64,000 bases of DNA, taken from the NCBI RefSeq assembly GCF_029193885.1, contig NZ_JARFVB010000009.1, positions 1 to 64,000 on the forward strand, read 5' to 3'. Shown here piece after piece: positions 17,524 to 25,677 of this stretch. Within the stretch, counting starts at the first letter, position 1. Each line of letters begins with the position of its first letter. The DNA comes from Flagellimonas yonaguniensis. GTDB taxonomy: Bacteria; Bacteroidota; Bacteroidia; Flavobacteriales; Flavobacteriaceae. The position numbers and the translations under genes were made by a program. The notes beneath the pieces were generated by a model. The model did not search any database. It saw nothing but the letters and a program-made list of their open reading frames with translations, and was not told the origin of the DNA.

Positions 17524-17531
17524 TAATTTTG
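17524..17531 (+). promoter_or_regulatory. Candidate -7 promoter element
   Basis: TAATTTTG matches TAnnTTTG exactly and lies 21 bp before the methyltransferase ATG. No good TTG is seen at the usual distance upstream. Confidence 0.4.
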
Positions 17532-17552
17532 CAATCATAAACTATTATTGAT

Positions 17553-18176
17553 ATGGCAAGCGATTGGCTTAAGATGTGGGACACCAAGTTTGGACAAAAG
17601 GAATATGCCTACGGCACTCATCCCAATGACTATTTGAAGGAGAAATTGGAGACCCTACCAGCAGGCTCTATTCTTTTTCCCGCAGAAGGAGAAGGACGAA
17701 ATGCCGTTTATGCCGCCCAACAAGGTTGGCAGGTATCCGCGTTTGACATCAGCGAAGCAGGCCAACAAAAGGCTTTAAGGCTAGCGGAGAAAAAACAGGT
17801 GTCCATCGACTATAAATTAGGGGAATTGGACAAATTGGGTTATCAACCAGAACAGTTTGATGCCATTGCCTTAATTTATGCCCATTTCCCTCCCACTATT
17901 CGTTCAGGGTATCACAAATTGTTGCATAGCTACTTAAAAAAAGGCGGTACTATCATTTTTGAAGGATTCAGTAAAGACCATTTGGAATACAAAAAGAAAA
18001 ATCCAAGTGTGGGTGGTCCTGGAAATTTGGATTCTTTGTTCTCCATGGAAGAATTGCAATCCGATTTTACGGATTATGAAATACTGGAGCTCAAAAAAAC
18101 GACCGTGGAACTCAATGAGGGAGATGGCCATGTGGGCACTGGTTCCGTGATCAGGTTTTTTGCCAAAAAGAAGTAA
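17553..18176 (+). CDS. SAM-dependent class I methyltransferase, TehB-like
   Basis: 207 residues. A preceding WDTKFGQKEYAYGTHPNDYL motif is characteristic of the TehB/thiopurine-methyltransferase-like group. The SAM-binding motif I is ILFPAEGEGRNAVYAA, motif II is VSAFDISEAGQQKA, and QFDAIALIYAHFPPTIRSGYH supplies the later motifs. Members act on small, often toxic, chalcogen or thiol compounds; the exact substrate is unknown. It converges with the HxlR regulator, the two stop codons lying immediately side by side. Confidence 0.85.
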   Translation: MASDWLKMWDTKFGQKEYAYGTHPNDYLKEKLETLPAGSILFPAEGEGRNAVYAAQQGWQVSAFDISEAGQQKALRLAEKKQVSIDYKLGELDKLGYQPEQFDAIALIYAHFPPTIRSGYHKLLHSYLKKGGTIIFEGFSKDHLEYKKKNPSVGGPGNLDSLFSMEELQSDFTDYEILELKKTTVELNEGDGHVGTGSVIRFFAKKK

Positions 18177-18539
18177 CTAAACCACTTTTCTACGCGAATC
18201 TTGAATGTCGGCCATGTTCTTATTCGCCCATTGCGCTAAATCCTGTATGATCGGCATCAGGGTTTTGGCACGTTTGGTCAGCGAGTACTCCACTCGTGGG
18301 GGTATTTCGGGATATGCTTTACGTTCAACCAAGCCATCCGCTTCCAGTTTTTTAAGGGTAACTGTGAGCATTTTTTGGGATATGGTCCCGATGTACTTAT
18401 GGATTTCGTTAAAACGTAACACTTCCATATCGCTTAACAGCATCAATACCAACATGGACCACTTATCGCCGAAACGATCCAGTACATTTCGAACGGGGCA
18501 GTGTTCCTCATCAGCATAGTTTTTCACTTTATTTTCCAT
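18177..18539 (-). CDS. HxlR-type winged-helix regulator
   Basis: 120 residues. The HxlR family signature is complete: CPVRNVLDRFGDKWSMLVLMLL with the N-terminal Cys often used in redox or electrophile sensing, then RFNEIHKYIGTISQKMLTVTLKKLEADGLVER and the wing PPRVEYSLTKRAKTLMPII. Such regulators usually control a divergent oxidoreductase gene and respond to quinones, aldehydes or reactive oxygen species. The divergent NmrA-like gene at 18671 and palindromes in the intergenic region fit this. I infer repression of that gene and autoregulation. Confidence 0.93.
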   Translation of the reverse strand: MENKVKNYADEEHCPVRNVLDRFGDKWSMLVLMLLSDMEVLRFNEIHKYIGTISQKMLTVTLKKLEADGLVERKAYPEIPPRVEYSLTKRAKTLMPIIQDLAQWANKNMADIQDSRRKVV

Positions 18540-18562
18540 AACCAGCTTAAAATCAGCAATAA

Positions 18563-18576
18563 TTACCTAAAGGTAA
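18563..18576. promoter_or_regulatory. Candidate HxlR operator 1
   Basis: Inverted repeat TTACC-TAAA-GGTAA, 24 bp upstream of the HxlR start codon. It resembles the TTAC...GTAA half-sites bound by HxlR proteins. Confidence 0.6.
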
Positions 18577-18599
18577 GTCTCTGACGATGAGGTCGGTTC

Positions 18600-18630
18600 T
18601 TGTGGAAAAGTAACTAACCTTTTACCTTTG
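18600..18630 (+). promoter_or_regulatory. Promoter of the NmrA-like gene
   Basis: TTG at 18600-18602, a 20-nt gap, then TACCTTTG at 18623-18630, a perfect Bacteroidota -7 element. Transcription should begin near 18635, inside candidate operator 2. Confidence 0.75.
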
Positions 18631-18632
18631 AC

Positions 18633-18645
18633 TTACTAAAAGTAA
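18633..18645. promoter_or_regulatory. Candidate HxlR operator 2
   Basis: Inverted repeat TTACT-AAA-AGTAA just downstream of the -7 element and over the expected start of transcription. A repressor bound here would block the promoter. The spacing from operator 1 is about 70 bp. Confidence 0.6.
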
Positions 18646-18670
18646 TTAAATAACTATAATAAATTATAAA

Positions 18671-19558
18671 ATGGCTAAAATATTGATAACCGGTGCTACC
18701 GGAGGATTGGGTGGCACTACCGCAAGATTTTTAAAAGAAAAAACAACATCCGACAACATTACCGTTTTGGTGCGCGACAAAGAAAGTGACAATGCCAAAG
18801 CACTGGCTAGCGAAGGTTTTGAGCTTCGTTCGGGAGATTATGACAACCCAGATAGCCTAGCAGAGGCATTTAAAGGCATAGATATCCTGTATTTTGTTTC
18901 CGCGAGTGATATAGGGAAACGTATCCCCCAACATAAAAATGTGGTGGAAACTGCCAAGGCATCCAACATCAAGCATATTATGTACACGAGTACAGTGCGG
19001 AAAGATGAGTCATCAAATGCTCCCCTGCATGTGGTTGTGGATGCCCATGTGCAGACCGAAAATTGGATAAAGGCCTCAGGTTTGACCTACACTATTCTTC
19101 GTCATAATTTGTATGCTGAGGTCATCCCCATGTTCTTAGGTGAAAAAGAACAGCTTTTGCAATCCAAGACCATCTATTTGCCAACCGGAAGCGGAAAAAC
19201 ATCTTTTGTACCCCGAGAGGATTTTGCAGAGGCTGAGGCCAACATTCTTGCTGATCCATCATCTTATGAAAACAAGGTGTTGGAATTCAACGGTAATGAG
19301 CAAATCAGTTTTGAAGAGGTGGCCCATATATTGACCAAAACCTTGGATGAGCCTATCGGATATGTCTCTCCTGAGGTGGACGAATTTAAGCAGACCATGG
19401 CTTCTTATCAATTGCCCGAAGGCATCATCGGAATGTTGACGATGTTCAGTTTGGGGATAGCCAAAGGTGAGTTTGACCAAAAATCCAATGATTTGGAAGC
19501 TGTTTTGGGAAGAAAAACAAAATCAATCAACGAGTTTTTGAATGAAGTTTATGGTTGA
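18671..19558 (+). CDS. NmrA-like NAD(P)-binding oxidoreductase
   Basis: 295 residues of atypical SDR fold. The nucleotide-binding motif is GATGGLGG near the N-terminus, followed by VLVRDKESDNAKAL, and FVSASDIGKRIPQHKNVVETAKASNIKHIMYTST as in QorB (quinone oxidoreductase 2) proteins. The C-terminal half (HILTKTLDEPIGYV, LPEGIIGMLTMFS) also fits QorB. QorB reduces quinones with NADPH. Its placement opposite HxlR suggests a quinone- or electrophile-inducible detoxification unit, as in other HxlR-controlled loci. Confidence 0.87.
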   Translation: MAKILITGATGGLGGTTARFLKEKTTSDNITVLVRDKESDNAKALASEGFELRSGDYDNPDSLAEAFKGIDILYFVSASDIGKRIPQHKNVVETAKASNIKHIMYTSTVRKDESSNAPLHVVVDAHVQTENWIKASGLTYTILRHNLYAEVIPMFLGEKEQLLQSKTIYLPTGSGKTSFVPREDFAEAEANILADPSSYENKVLEFNGNEQISFEEVAHILTKTLDEPIGYVSPEVDEFKQTMASYQLPEGIIGMLTMFSLGIAKGEFDQKSNDLEAVLGRKTKSINEFLNEVYG

Positions 19559-19618
19559 TTAATCTCAATTTGTAGTTGAGCCAAGATTCAACGAACTTTG
19601 CTGTGCTACATTTTCCGT

Positions 19619-20713
19619 ATGGCTTTAAAAAACAAAATAGGCAACGAACTTTCTCTATTTTTTACTTTAAGGGAAACTCAGAAAAAATGGTATATCCCGC
19701 TATTGGCAGCAATATGCGTGGGTATACCTTTGCTTATTGGATTGTATTTTGGCAATCTTAGGTTGGGACTAATGGGAAGTTTGGGAGGTTTGGTCATTTT
19801 GTACCTGCCGGAATCAGGTTCAAGAACCAGTCGGTTTGTTACAATTTTGGTGGCATCTTTTGCATTCATCATATCCTTTTCCATAGGACAATTTTTCAGT
19901 TTCCATCCGATTGCAGCGATTGGTGCTATGGGGATATTTACTTTTTTGGTCCATTGGATCGTTTTGGTTTACAAAACCTCCCCTCCACGTAGCTTTTTCT
20001 TTATCATGATTGCGGCCCTATCCATTTGTCAGCCCTTTCATTTGGAGACCATACCCACCAAAATAGGTGCGCTTTCACTGGGTACCATGCTTGCCTCTAT
20101 TTTGGCAACTATTCATATTCTTTGGAGTACTTTTAAATCAAAAGAGGAGCATGATGGAGCTGCCTTTGTCTTTCAAAAAAATGCTTTTGCAGATGTTTGG
20201 GAAGCTATAGTAATGGCTGTTTTTATGGCGGGAGGATTGGCCATTGGGTATGCTTTGGGGTATCAAAACCCCTATTGGATACCAGTTTCGACTGCCGCTG
20301 TGATGCAGGGAGCTTCCCTTTACCATATCTGGCAAAAAACAGTGTATCGGATTTTAGGTACGTTTATTGGCTTGGGGTTTTGTTGGGTGCTTTTAAATTT
20401 CGTGAATACTCCTTTGGAAATCTGTTTATCCATCATAGTACTTCAATTTATCATTGAAGTATTGATTGCCCGGCACTATGCCTTGGCTGTGATTTTTATT
20501 ACCCCTATGACCATTTTCTTATCGGAAGCAGCAAGTCCACTCATGGCAAGTCCCGATACTTTGATTGAGCTTCGCTTCTGGGAAATTGCCATAGGCAGTA
20601 TTCTGGGTGCCTTTGGAGGATGGTTGCTGTATAAAGAAAAAATCCGTTTTTCCACACTGCATGGCCTAAAGCGAATAAAAGTCACTATGGAAAAAAGAAG
20701 CAAAAACCTGTAA
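19619..20713 (+). CDS. FUSC-family inner-membrane transporter
   Basis: 364 residues from the ATG at 19619, 60 bp after the NmrA-like gene. It resembles the aromatic-acid or fusaric-acid exporter family: two sets of membrane helices (about 30-140 and 195-325) with the internal motif YWIPVSTAAVMQGASLYHIWQKTVYRILGTFIGLG, the FUSC hallmark. It lacks a large C-terminal soluble domain. Neighbouring HxlR-controlled redox genes hint at export of a toxic aromatic compound; this is inference. It may be co-transcribed with the oxidoreductase. Confidence 0.83.
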   Translation: MALKNKIGNELSLFFTLRETQKKWYIPLLAAICVGIPLLIGLYFGNLRLGLMGSLGGLVILYLPESGSRTSRFVTILVASFAFIISFSIGQFFSFHPIAAIGAMGIFTFLVHWIVLVYKTSPPRSFFFIMIAALSICQPFHLETIPTKIGALSLGTMLASILATIHILWSTFKSKEEHDGAAFVFQKNAFADVWEAIVMAVFMAGGLAIGYALGYQNPYWIPVSTAAVMQGASLYHIWQKTVYRILGTFIGLGFCWVLLNFVNTPLEICLSIIVLQFIIEVLIARHYALAVIFITPMTIFLSEAASPLMASPDTLIELRFWEIAIGSILGAFGGWLLYKEKIRFSTLHGLKRIKVTMEKRSKNL

Positions 20714-20780
20714 GCTCAGTTTCCCCTTTGGTTTGCGGTCAAAATAACATAACTTGGTTATCTCACTAAATAACCTGATT

Positions 20781-22463
20781 ATGAAACCAACCAGCCTCTC
20801 CACTGTTTTTATCCTACTTCTTCTTTTTGTTGGTTGTTCCCAACCTCAAAATTTTGATATCCTTATCAAAAATGGAGAAATCGTGGATGGTTCAGGCAAT
20901 CCATCATATACAGGTGCTGTTGGAATCAATGCAGATACGATAGCTGCCGTTGGCGATTTAGGAGATGCTACGGGATCTACCGAAATTGATGCATCAGGCT
21001 TGGTCGTGGCACCAGGGTTCATCAATATGCTGAGTTGGGCTACTGAAACACTGATTGAGGATGGAAGGTCCATGGCCGATATCAAACAAGGGGTTACTTT
21101 GGAGGTATTTGGCGAAGGTTGGTCCATGGGGCCGCTCAATGAAGCCATGAAAAAAGAAGAACAGGAAAGTCAGGGCGATATCCAATACGATATTGAATGG
21201 AACAGCTTGAACGAATATTTGGAATACCTGACCAACAAAGGAATTTCTCCAAATGTGGCTTCTTTTGTGGGAGCGACCACTTTACGAATCAATAAAATTG
21301 GTTTTGAAGACCGCGCCCCTACTCCACAGGAATTGGATTCCATGAAACTGATGGTCAAGCAAGCTATGGAAGAAGGTGCTTTGGGTGTTGGTTCCTCCTT
21401 GATCTATGCACCGGCGTTTTATTCCAGTACCGAAGAATTGATTGAGCTCTGCAAAGTCGCTGCCGAGCATGATGGCATGTACATCAGTCATATGCGTAGC
21501 GAAGGTTCACGCCTGTTGGAAAGCTTGGATGAACTGATTCGTATTGCAGATGAGGCCGGTATCCGAGCCGAAATTTATCACTTGAAACAAAGTGGGAAAG
21601 AAAATTGGGACAAGTTTGATGACGTCGTGGCCAAAGTGGACTCTGCCAATGCGGCCGGACTCCACATTACAGCTGATATGTACAATTACGTGGCCGGAGC
21701 AACAGGATTGGACGCCTCCATGCCGCCATGGGTTCAAGAGGGCGGGTATGATAAGTGGTCAGAACGTTTGCAAGACCCGGAAATCCGTAAAAAAGTAAAA
21801 GAAGAAATGACCACCCCTACGGACGAATGGGAAAGCTTGATGCAAGCGGCAGGCGACCCTAGTAAAATCCTTTTAGTAGGGTTCAAGAACGATACATTGA
21901 AACATTATACGGGCAAAACATTAAAAGAAGTAGCAGAAATACGTGGAGTCTCACCTGAAGAGACCGCAATGGATTTAGTAGTGCAAGATGGAAGTCGCGT
22001 GGGTACGATCTATTTTTTGATGTCCGAAGACAATGTCAAAAAGCAGATTGCATTGCCTTGGATGAGCTTTGGTTCCGATGCAGGTTCTCCAGCTACGGAA
22101 GGCGTTTTCCTGAAATCCAGCACCCATCCAAGGGCCTATGGAAATTTTGCCCGTTTGTTAGGCAAATATGTGCGTGACGAGCAAGTGATTTCCCTAGAAG
22201 AGGCGGTACATAAATTATCGAAATTACCAGCCACCAATCTTAAAATAAAAAAACGAGGCAGCCTTACTGAGGGGAATTATGCAGACATTGTCCTGTTCAA
22301 CCCTAAAACGATCATTGACAAGGCCACTTTCGAAGACCCTCATCAATACGCAGAAGGGATGCAGCACGTTTTTGTGAACGGCACCCATGTGTTGAAAGAA
22401 GGAGAGCACACGGGAAATATGCCCGGACGAGTGGTCCGTGGTCCTGGATATATTGAAAAGTAA
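20781..22463 (+). CDS. N-acyl-D-amino-acid deacylase family amidohydrolase, lipoprotein
   Basis: 560 residues from the ATG at 20781, giving a lipoprotein signal ending LLFVGC. The D-aminoacylase pattern is clear: ILIKNGEIVDGSGNPSYTGAVGINADTIAAVGDL, VVAPGFINM (the usual HTH metal site is replaced by MLSWATET), ALGVGSSLIYAPAFYSSTEEL, YISHMRSEG, EIYHLKQSGKENW, LPWMSFGSDAGSP and a final NYADIVLFNP. The first metal motif reads GFINMLSW rather than GFIDxHxH, so metal binding differs from soluble D-aminoacylases, as is true of a known exported subgroup. It probably acts on N-acylated D-amino acids or D-dipeptides. A beta-lactamase-fold gene follows 20 bp downstream. Confidence 0.86.
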   Translation: MKPTSLSTVFILLLLFVGCSQPQNFDILIKNGEIVDGSGNPSYTGAVGINADTIAAVGDLGDATGSTEIDASGLVVAPGFINMLSWATETLIEDGRSMADIKQGVTLEVFGEGWSMGPLNEAMKKEEQESQGDIQYDIEWNSLNEYLEYLTNKGISPNVASFVGATTLRINKIGFEDRAPTPQELDSMKLMVKQAMEEGALGVGSSLIYAPAFYSSTEELIELCKVAAEHDGMYISHMRSEGSRLLESLDELIRIADEAGIRAEIYHLKQSGKENWDKFDDVVAKVDSANAAGLHITADMYNYVAGATGLDASMPPWVQEGGYDKWSERLQDPEIRKKVKEEMTTPTDEWESLMQAAGDPSKILLVGFKNDTLKHYTGKTLKEVAEIRGVSPEETAMDLVVQDGSRVGTIYFLMSEDNVKKQIALPWMSFGSDAGSPATEGVFLKSSTHPRAYGNFARLLGKYVRDEQVISLEEAVHKLSKLPATNLKIKKRGSLTEGNYADIVLFNPKTIIDKATFEDPHQYAEGMQHVFVNGTHVLKEGEHTGNMPGRVVRGPGYIEK

Positions 22464-22483
22464 ACACTAAATCATTTTATAAC

Positions 22484-23797
22484 ATGAAAAATTGGATGTT
22501 ATCCGTTTGGATGTTGATAGGTTGCTTGGGTTGGTCCCAAGACTTTGATGCCGCCAAGCTCAATCAATATTTTGATCTTCTTGGGGAAAATAACAAGTTT
22601 ATGGGCAGTGTTGCCGTTTCCCGTGATGGGAAATTGATCTACACAAGGTCTGTGGGCTATTGCGATGTGGCTTCAGGATCTAAGGCTACATCTGGTTCTA
22701 GATACCGAATCGGCTCCATTTCCAAAACATTCACTGCTGTGGTGGTGTTCAAGGCCATAGTAGAAGGAAAATTGACCTTGGATCAAACTTTGGATGATTT
22801 TTTTCCTGAAGTGCCCAATGCGGAGACCATTACCATCAAACAAATGTTGGGTAACCGAAGTGGCATCCACAATTTTACCGACGATCCTTTGTACATGACT
22901 TACATGACGGAAGCGAAAACTGAGGAAGAAATGGTGGAAATCATAGTGAAAGCAGGCAGTGACTTTGAACCGGACAGCAAGTTTCAGTACAGCAATTCCA
23001 ATTTTGTACTGCTGACCTATATTTTGGAGAAAAGCATGGGAAAACCGTATGCAGAACTCCTTCAGGAACACATAGTTGAACCATTGGGGCTTTCCGATAC
23101 CTACGTGGGTGGAAAAATCGGTGCAAAGGACAACGAATGTAAATCGTATATGTTATTGGATAGTTGGCAAGAACAGCCTGAAACCGATATGTCCATTCCC
23201 ATCGGCGCAGGTGCCGTGGTTTCCAACCCTACGGATCTCATTAAATTCAGTCATGCGCTTTTTGGCGGCGACTTGCTCAATATGAAATATGTGGAACAGA
23301 TGAAGAATATTCGGGATGGATACGGATTGGGATTGTTCAGTTTTCCGTTTCGCGGACAGACCAGTTATGGACACACCGGTGGGATTGATGGTTTTTCATC
23401 TATTTTTGGTCATTTTGATGACGGGAATGTCACTTTTGCCATGACCTCAAATGGCGCCAATATGAATACCAACGATATCGCCATTGCGGTTTTGAGTACG
23501 GTGTATAATGAAGATTTTGAAATGCCCGAATTCAACACTTACGAAGTGGCCCCAGAACAATTGGAGGCTTATGTGGGTACTTATGCGGCCCCCGAATTTC
23601 CTTTGGACATCACAATTACCGTTGAGGAAGGCGTGCTAAAAGGTCAAGCCACGGGGCAACCTGCCTTTACATTGGATGCCGTGGATGAACATCAGTTTGA
23701 ATTTGTTGCGGCAGGCATCAATATGACCTTTGATCCAGAAGGAAACACCATGCTTTTTAAGCAGCGTGGAGCCACGGTGAATTTTACGAAAGAATAA
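22484..23797 (+). CDS. Secreted serine hydrolase (beta-lactamase/D-peptidase fold)
   Basis: 437 residues with a signal peptide of MKNWMLSVWMLIGCLGWSQ type. The catalytic residues are visible: SISK at 78-81 (nucleophile Ser78), the YSNSN motif and the KTG-equivalent GHTGGIDG. A C-terminal beta domain (about 335-437) begins with VAPEQLEAYVGTYAAPEFPLDITITV, as in PBP-like D-aminopeptidases and esterases. It follows the D-aminoacylase by 20 bp and likely shares its transcript. A shared role in handling D-amino-acid peptides is plausible but unproven. Confidence 0.88.
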   Translation: MKNWMLSVWMLIGCLGWSQDFDAAKLNQYFDLLGENNKFMGSVAVSRDGKLIYTRSVGYCDVASGSKATSGSRYRIGSISKTFTAVVVFKAIVEGKLTLDQTLDDFFPEVPNAETITIKQMLGNRSGIHNFTDDPLYMTYMTEAKTEEEMVEIIVKAGSDFEPDSKFQYSNSNFVLLTYILEKSMGKPYAELLQEHIVEPLGLSDTYVGGKIGAKDNECKSYMLLDSWQEQPETDMSIPIGAGAVVSNPTDLIKFSHALFGGDLLNMKYVEQMKNIRDGYGLGLFSFPFRGQTSYGHTGGIDGFSSIFGHFDDGNVTFAMTSNGANMNTNDIAIAVLSTVYNEDFEMPEFNTYEVAPEQLEAYVGTYAAPEFPLDITITVEEGVLKGQATGQPAFTLDAVDEHQFEFVAAGINMTFDPEGNTMLFKQRGATVNFTKE

Positions 23798-23811
23798 CCA
23801 AAACCAAATAA

Positions 23812-24327
23812 ATGAATTCTCTCAAACTTATTTTAATCCTTCTAGTTACAACGCCATGGGTCAGTAGTAAAAAAGAAATCAAGTTTATAACTGATCAGGA
23901 GTCCACAGCTTTACATGAAGTTGCTTTGCACAACCTTAGTTTTCAACAATTGTCCAACCATTGGTACGAAGTAAAGGAAATTGAAGGCGAAGCAGTGATT
24001 TTTATCCCTTGTGATTATCAAAACACGGAGTTCATTATTGAAAACACGAATGGGGAAAACAAGTTTATCGAAATTACAGGGCAAGATGGCTGGGAAAATA
24101 CACTTGAAGAGATTGTTCCGATTGACAATGCAACCACAAAGGTCACTGTAATTAGGCCTGATGATGCCAAAATCACCTTCGTTGTGACGGAAATCAGTAC
24201 ATATCTATCCAATTGGACTTGGGAAGAGACGGGTTATGACGGCAGTAAGGCTGAATACTCCATAAATATGGTTCCTGAGGAATTCAAGGATAAATTTAAG
24301 GTAGTGGAAGAACCACCGTGTATGTGA
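23812..24327 (+). CDS. Secreted protein of unknown function
   Basis: 171 residues beginning with a short hydrophobic stretch (LKLILILLVTTPWVSS) that may be a signal peptide or anchor. The rest is an all-beta, acidic protein with strands such as EAVIFIPCDYQNTEFII and KVTVIRPDDAKITFVVTEI. I do not recognise a family. It lies 14 bp after the serine hydrolase on the same strand, so it is probably the third gene of that transcript. Confidence 0.7.
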   Translation: MNSLKLILILLVTTPWVSSKKEIKFITDQESTALHEVALHNLSFQQLSNHWYEVKEIEGEAVIFIPCDYQNTEFIIENTNGENKFIEITGQDGWENTLEEIVPIDNATTKVTVIRPDDAKITFVVTEISTYLSNWTWEETGYDGSKAEYSINMVPEEFKDKFKVVEEPPCM

Positions 24328-24354
24328 AGCACCTAAAGCATTATATTTTCTAAA

Positions 24355-25590
24355 CTACCCCCTATTCTTCTCCTCAATCCATTTGGCCATATACTTGGTG
24401 CTCGCCATGGTTTGATGCTGAAGTAGTTTTCCAATAAAATTGCATTGGCGATGGGTTTCCAATGATTCACTTAGCTGGTTTACCCGTTCCAACAACTGGT
24501 TTTGTAAAAGGGTTTTGTCATAAAAAGTTTGTAGCAATTCCACGCCCTTTTGTTGAGCTTTTTCCCATGGTTCTTGATTTTGGTGTAATTCCACAGCAGC
24601 CTGCGCAAAATCGTCCCAATTATCGGTAATGGTTCCGTTCCATGGTTGCTCTCCATGCATACCCTCTACTCCAATGGTGGTCGTTACACTAGGCGTTCCC
24701 GTACGCATGGCATCCAATAATTTGCCTTTAATGCCCGCACCAAACTGAATGGGTGCTAAAAGAACTTTGGCATTTTTGAGTACTGTATCCACATTTTCTG
24801 CCCAGCCCTTCACATAAAACCCTGATTTGGGATAGTGCATTTCATTCACTTGTTGAGGCAAATACGCCCCGTAGATATGGATTTCAGCATTAGGGAGTTG
24901 TTTTTGTATTCGGGGCCAAATCTCATGCTTCAGCACTTTTATCGCATCCACATTGGGTGCATGCTTGCCATTGCCAATACCCACAAAACCGTTTCTGGCT
25001 TCAAATGGGATGTATTTTGCTTCGGATATAGCCGAAACATCAACCATAAAAGGCAAATGCAATAACAAGTTTGATGGAATATGGAGTTCTTGTTGTAAAA
25101 TTTCCATTTCGAACGTGGAAATCATCAAGCTTATGTCGCAACGGTATATACTGGCCACTTCGCGCAGGGTCGTAGGATGGTTTTTCCAATCATCAATTTC
25201 AAAGGGTTTCCCCGTTTTTTTGGCCTCTTCCCTAGCCTTTCGCAATGCATGGAGGTCTTCGGTATTTAAAATACGTATGGCATTGGGGGCAAATTCTGCC
25301 ACCCGCCACCCAAATTGCTCTTCGACCATAAAACGATCAAACAACACAATGTCAGGAGAAAGTTCTTTTACAAAATCATCGAAACTGGAGTGGTTGAGCT
25401 GAACCGAAATCCCTGTGATGCCCATTTTCTCCAAATCCAGACTGTATTCCGTTTTGCTGGCCGTACTGGCAAAAGTGATTTCGTGACCAAAGATTAGAAA
25501 TGTTTCCAATAACTGTTGCATGCGACAACCAGCAGCCGTGGTGGTTGGTTCTGGCCACACATAACCAATGACAAGGAGTTTTTTTGACAT
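24355..25590 (-). CDS. Glycosyltransferase (GT-B fold, GT4-like)
   Basis: 411 residues, cytoplasmic. The N-terminal Rossmann-like half begins LLVIGYVWPEPTTTAAGCRMQQLLE, and the C-terminal half contains NGFVGIGNGKHAPNVDAI, VLLAPIQFGAGIKGKLLDAMRTGTPSVTTTIGVEGM, the donor-binding block of family 4-like transferases. The gene stands alone and converges with the operon ending at 24327. Donor and acceptor are unknown; a role in cell-surface glycan assembly is inference. The unusual C-terminal helix-rich tail (CNFIGKLLQHQTMASTKYMAKWIEE) suggests a membrane-surface or partner contact. Confidence 0.82.
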   Translation of the reverse strand: MSKKLLVIGYVWPEPTTTAAGCRMQQLLETFLIFGHEITFASTASKTEYSLDLEKMGITGISVQLNHSSFDDFVKELSPDIVLFDRFMVEEQFGWRVAEFAPNAIRILNTEDLHALRKAREEAKKTGKPFEIDDWKNHPTTLREVASIYRCDISLMISTFEMEILQQELHIPSNLLLHLPFMVDVSAISEAKYIPFEARNGFVGIGNGKHAPNVDAIKVLKHEIWPRIQKQLPNAEIHIYGAYLPQQVNEMHYPKSGFYVKGWAENVDTVLKNAKVLLAPIQFGAGIKGKLLDAMRTGTPSVTTTIGVEGMHGEQPWNGTITDNWDDFAQAAVELHQNQEPWEKAQQKGVELLQTFYDKTLLQNQLLERVNQLSESLETHRQCNFIGKLLQHQTMASTKYMAKWIEEKNRG

Positions 25591-25677
25591 GCGGATAAAT
25601 GTACGAAGTTGGAGCTGCTAAAGTACAAGTTCAAAATCAAGCCTAAGCATCAAAATGAAAAAACCAACAATCCAGAC

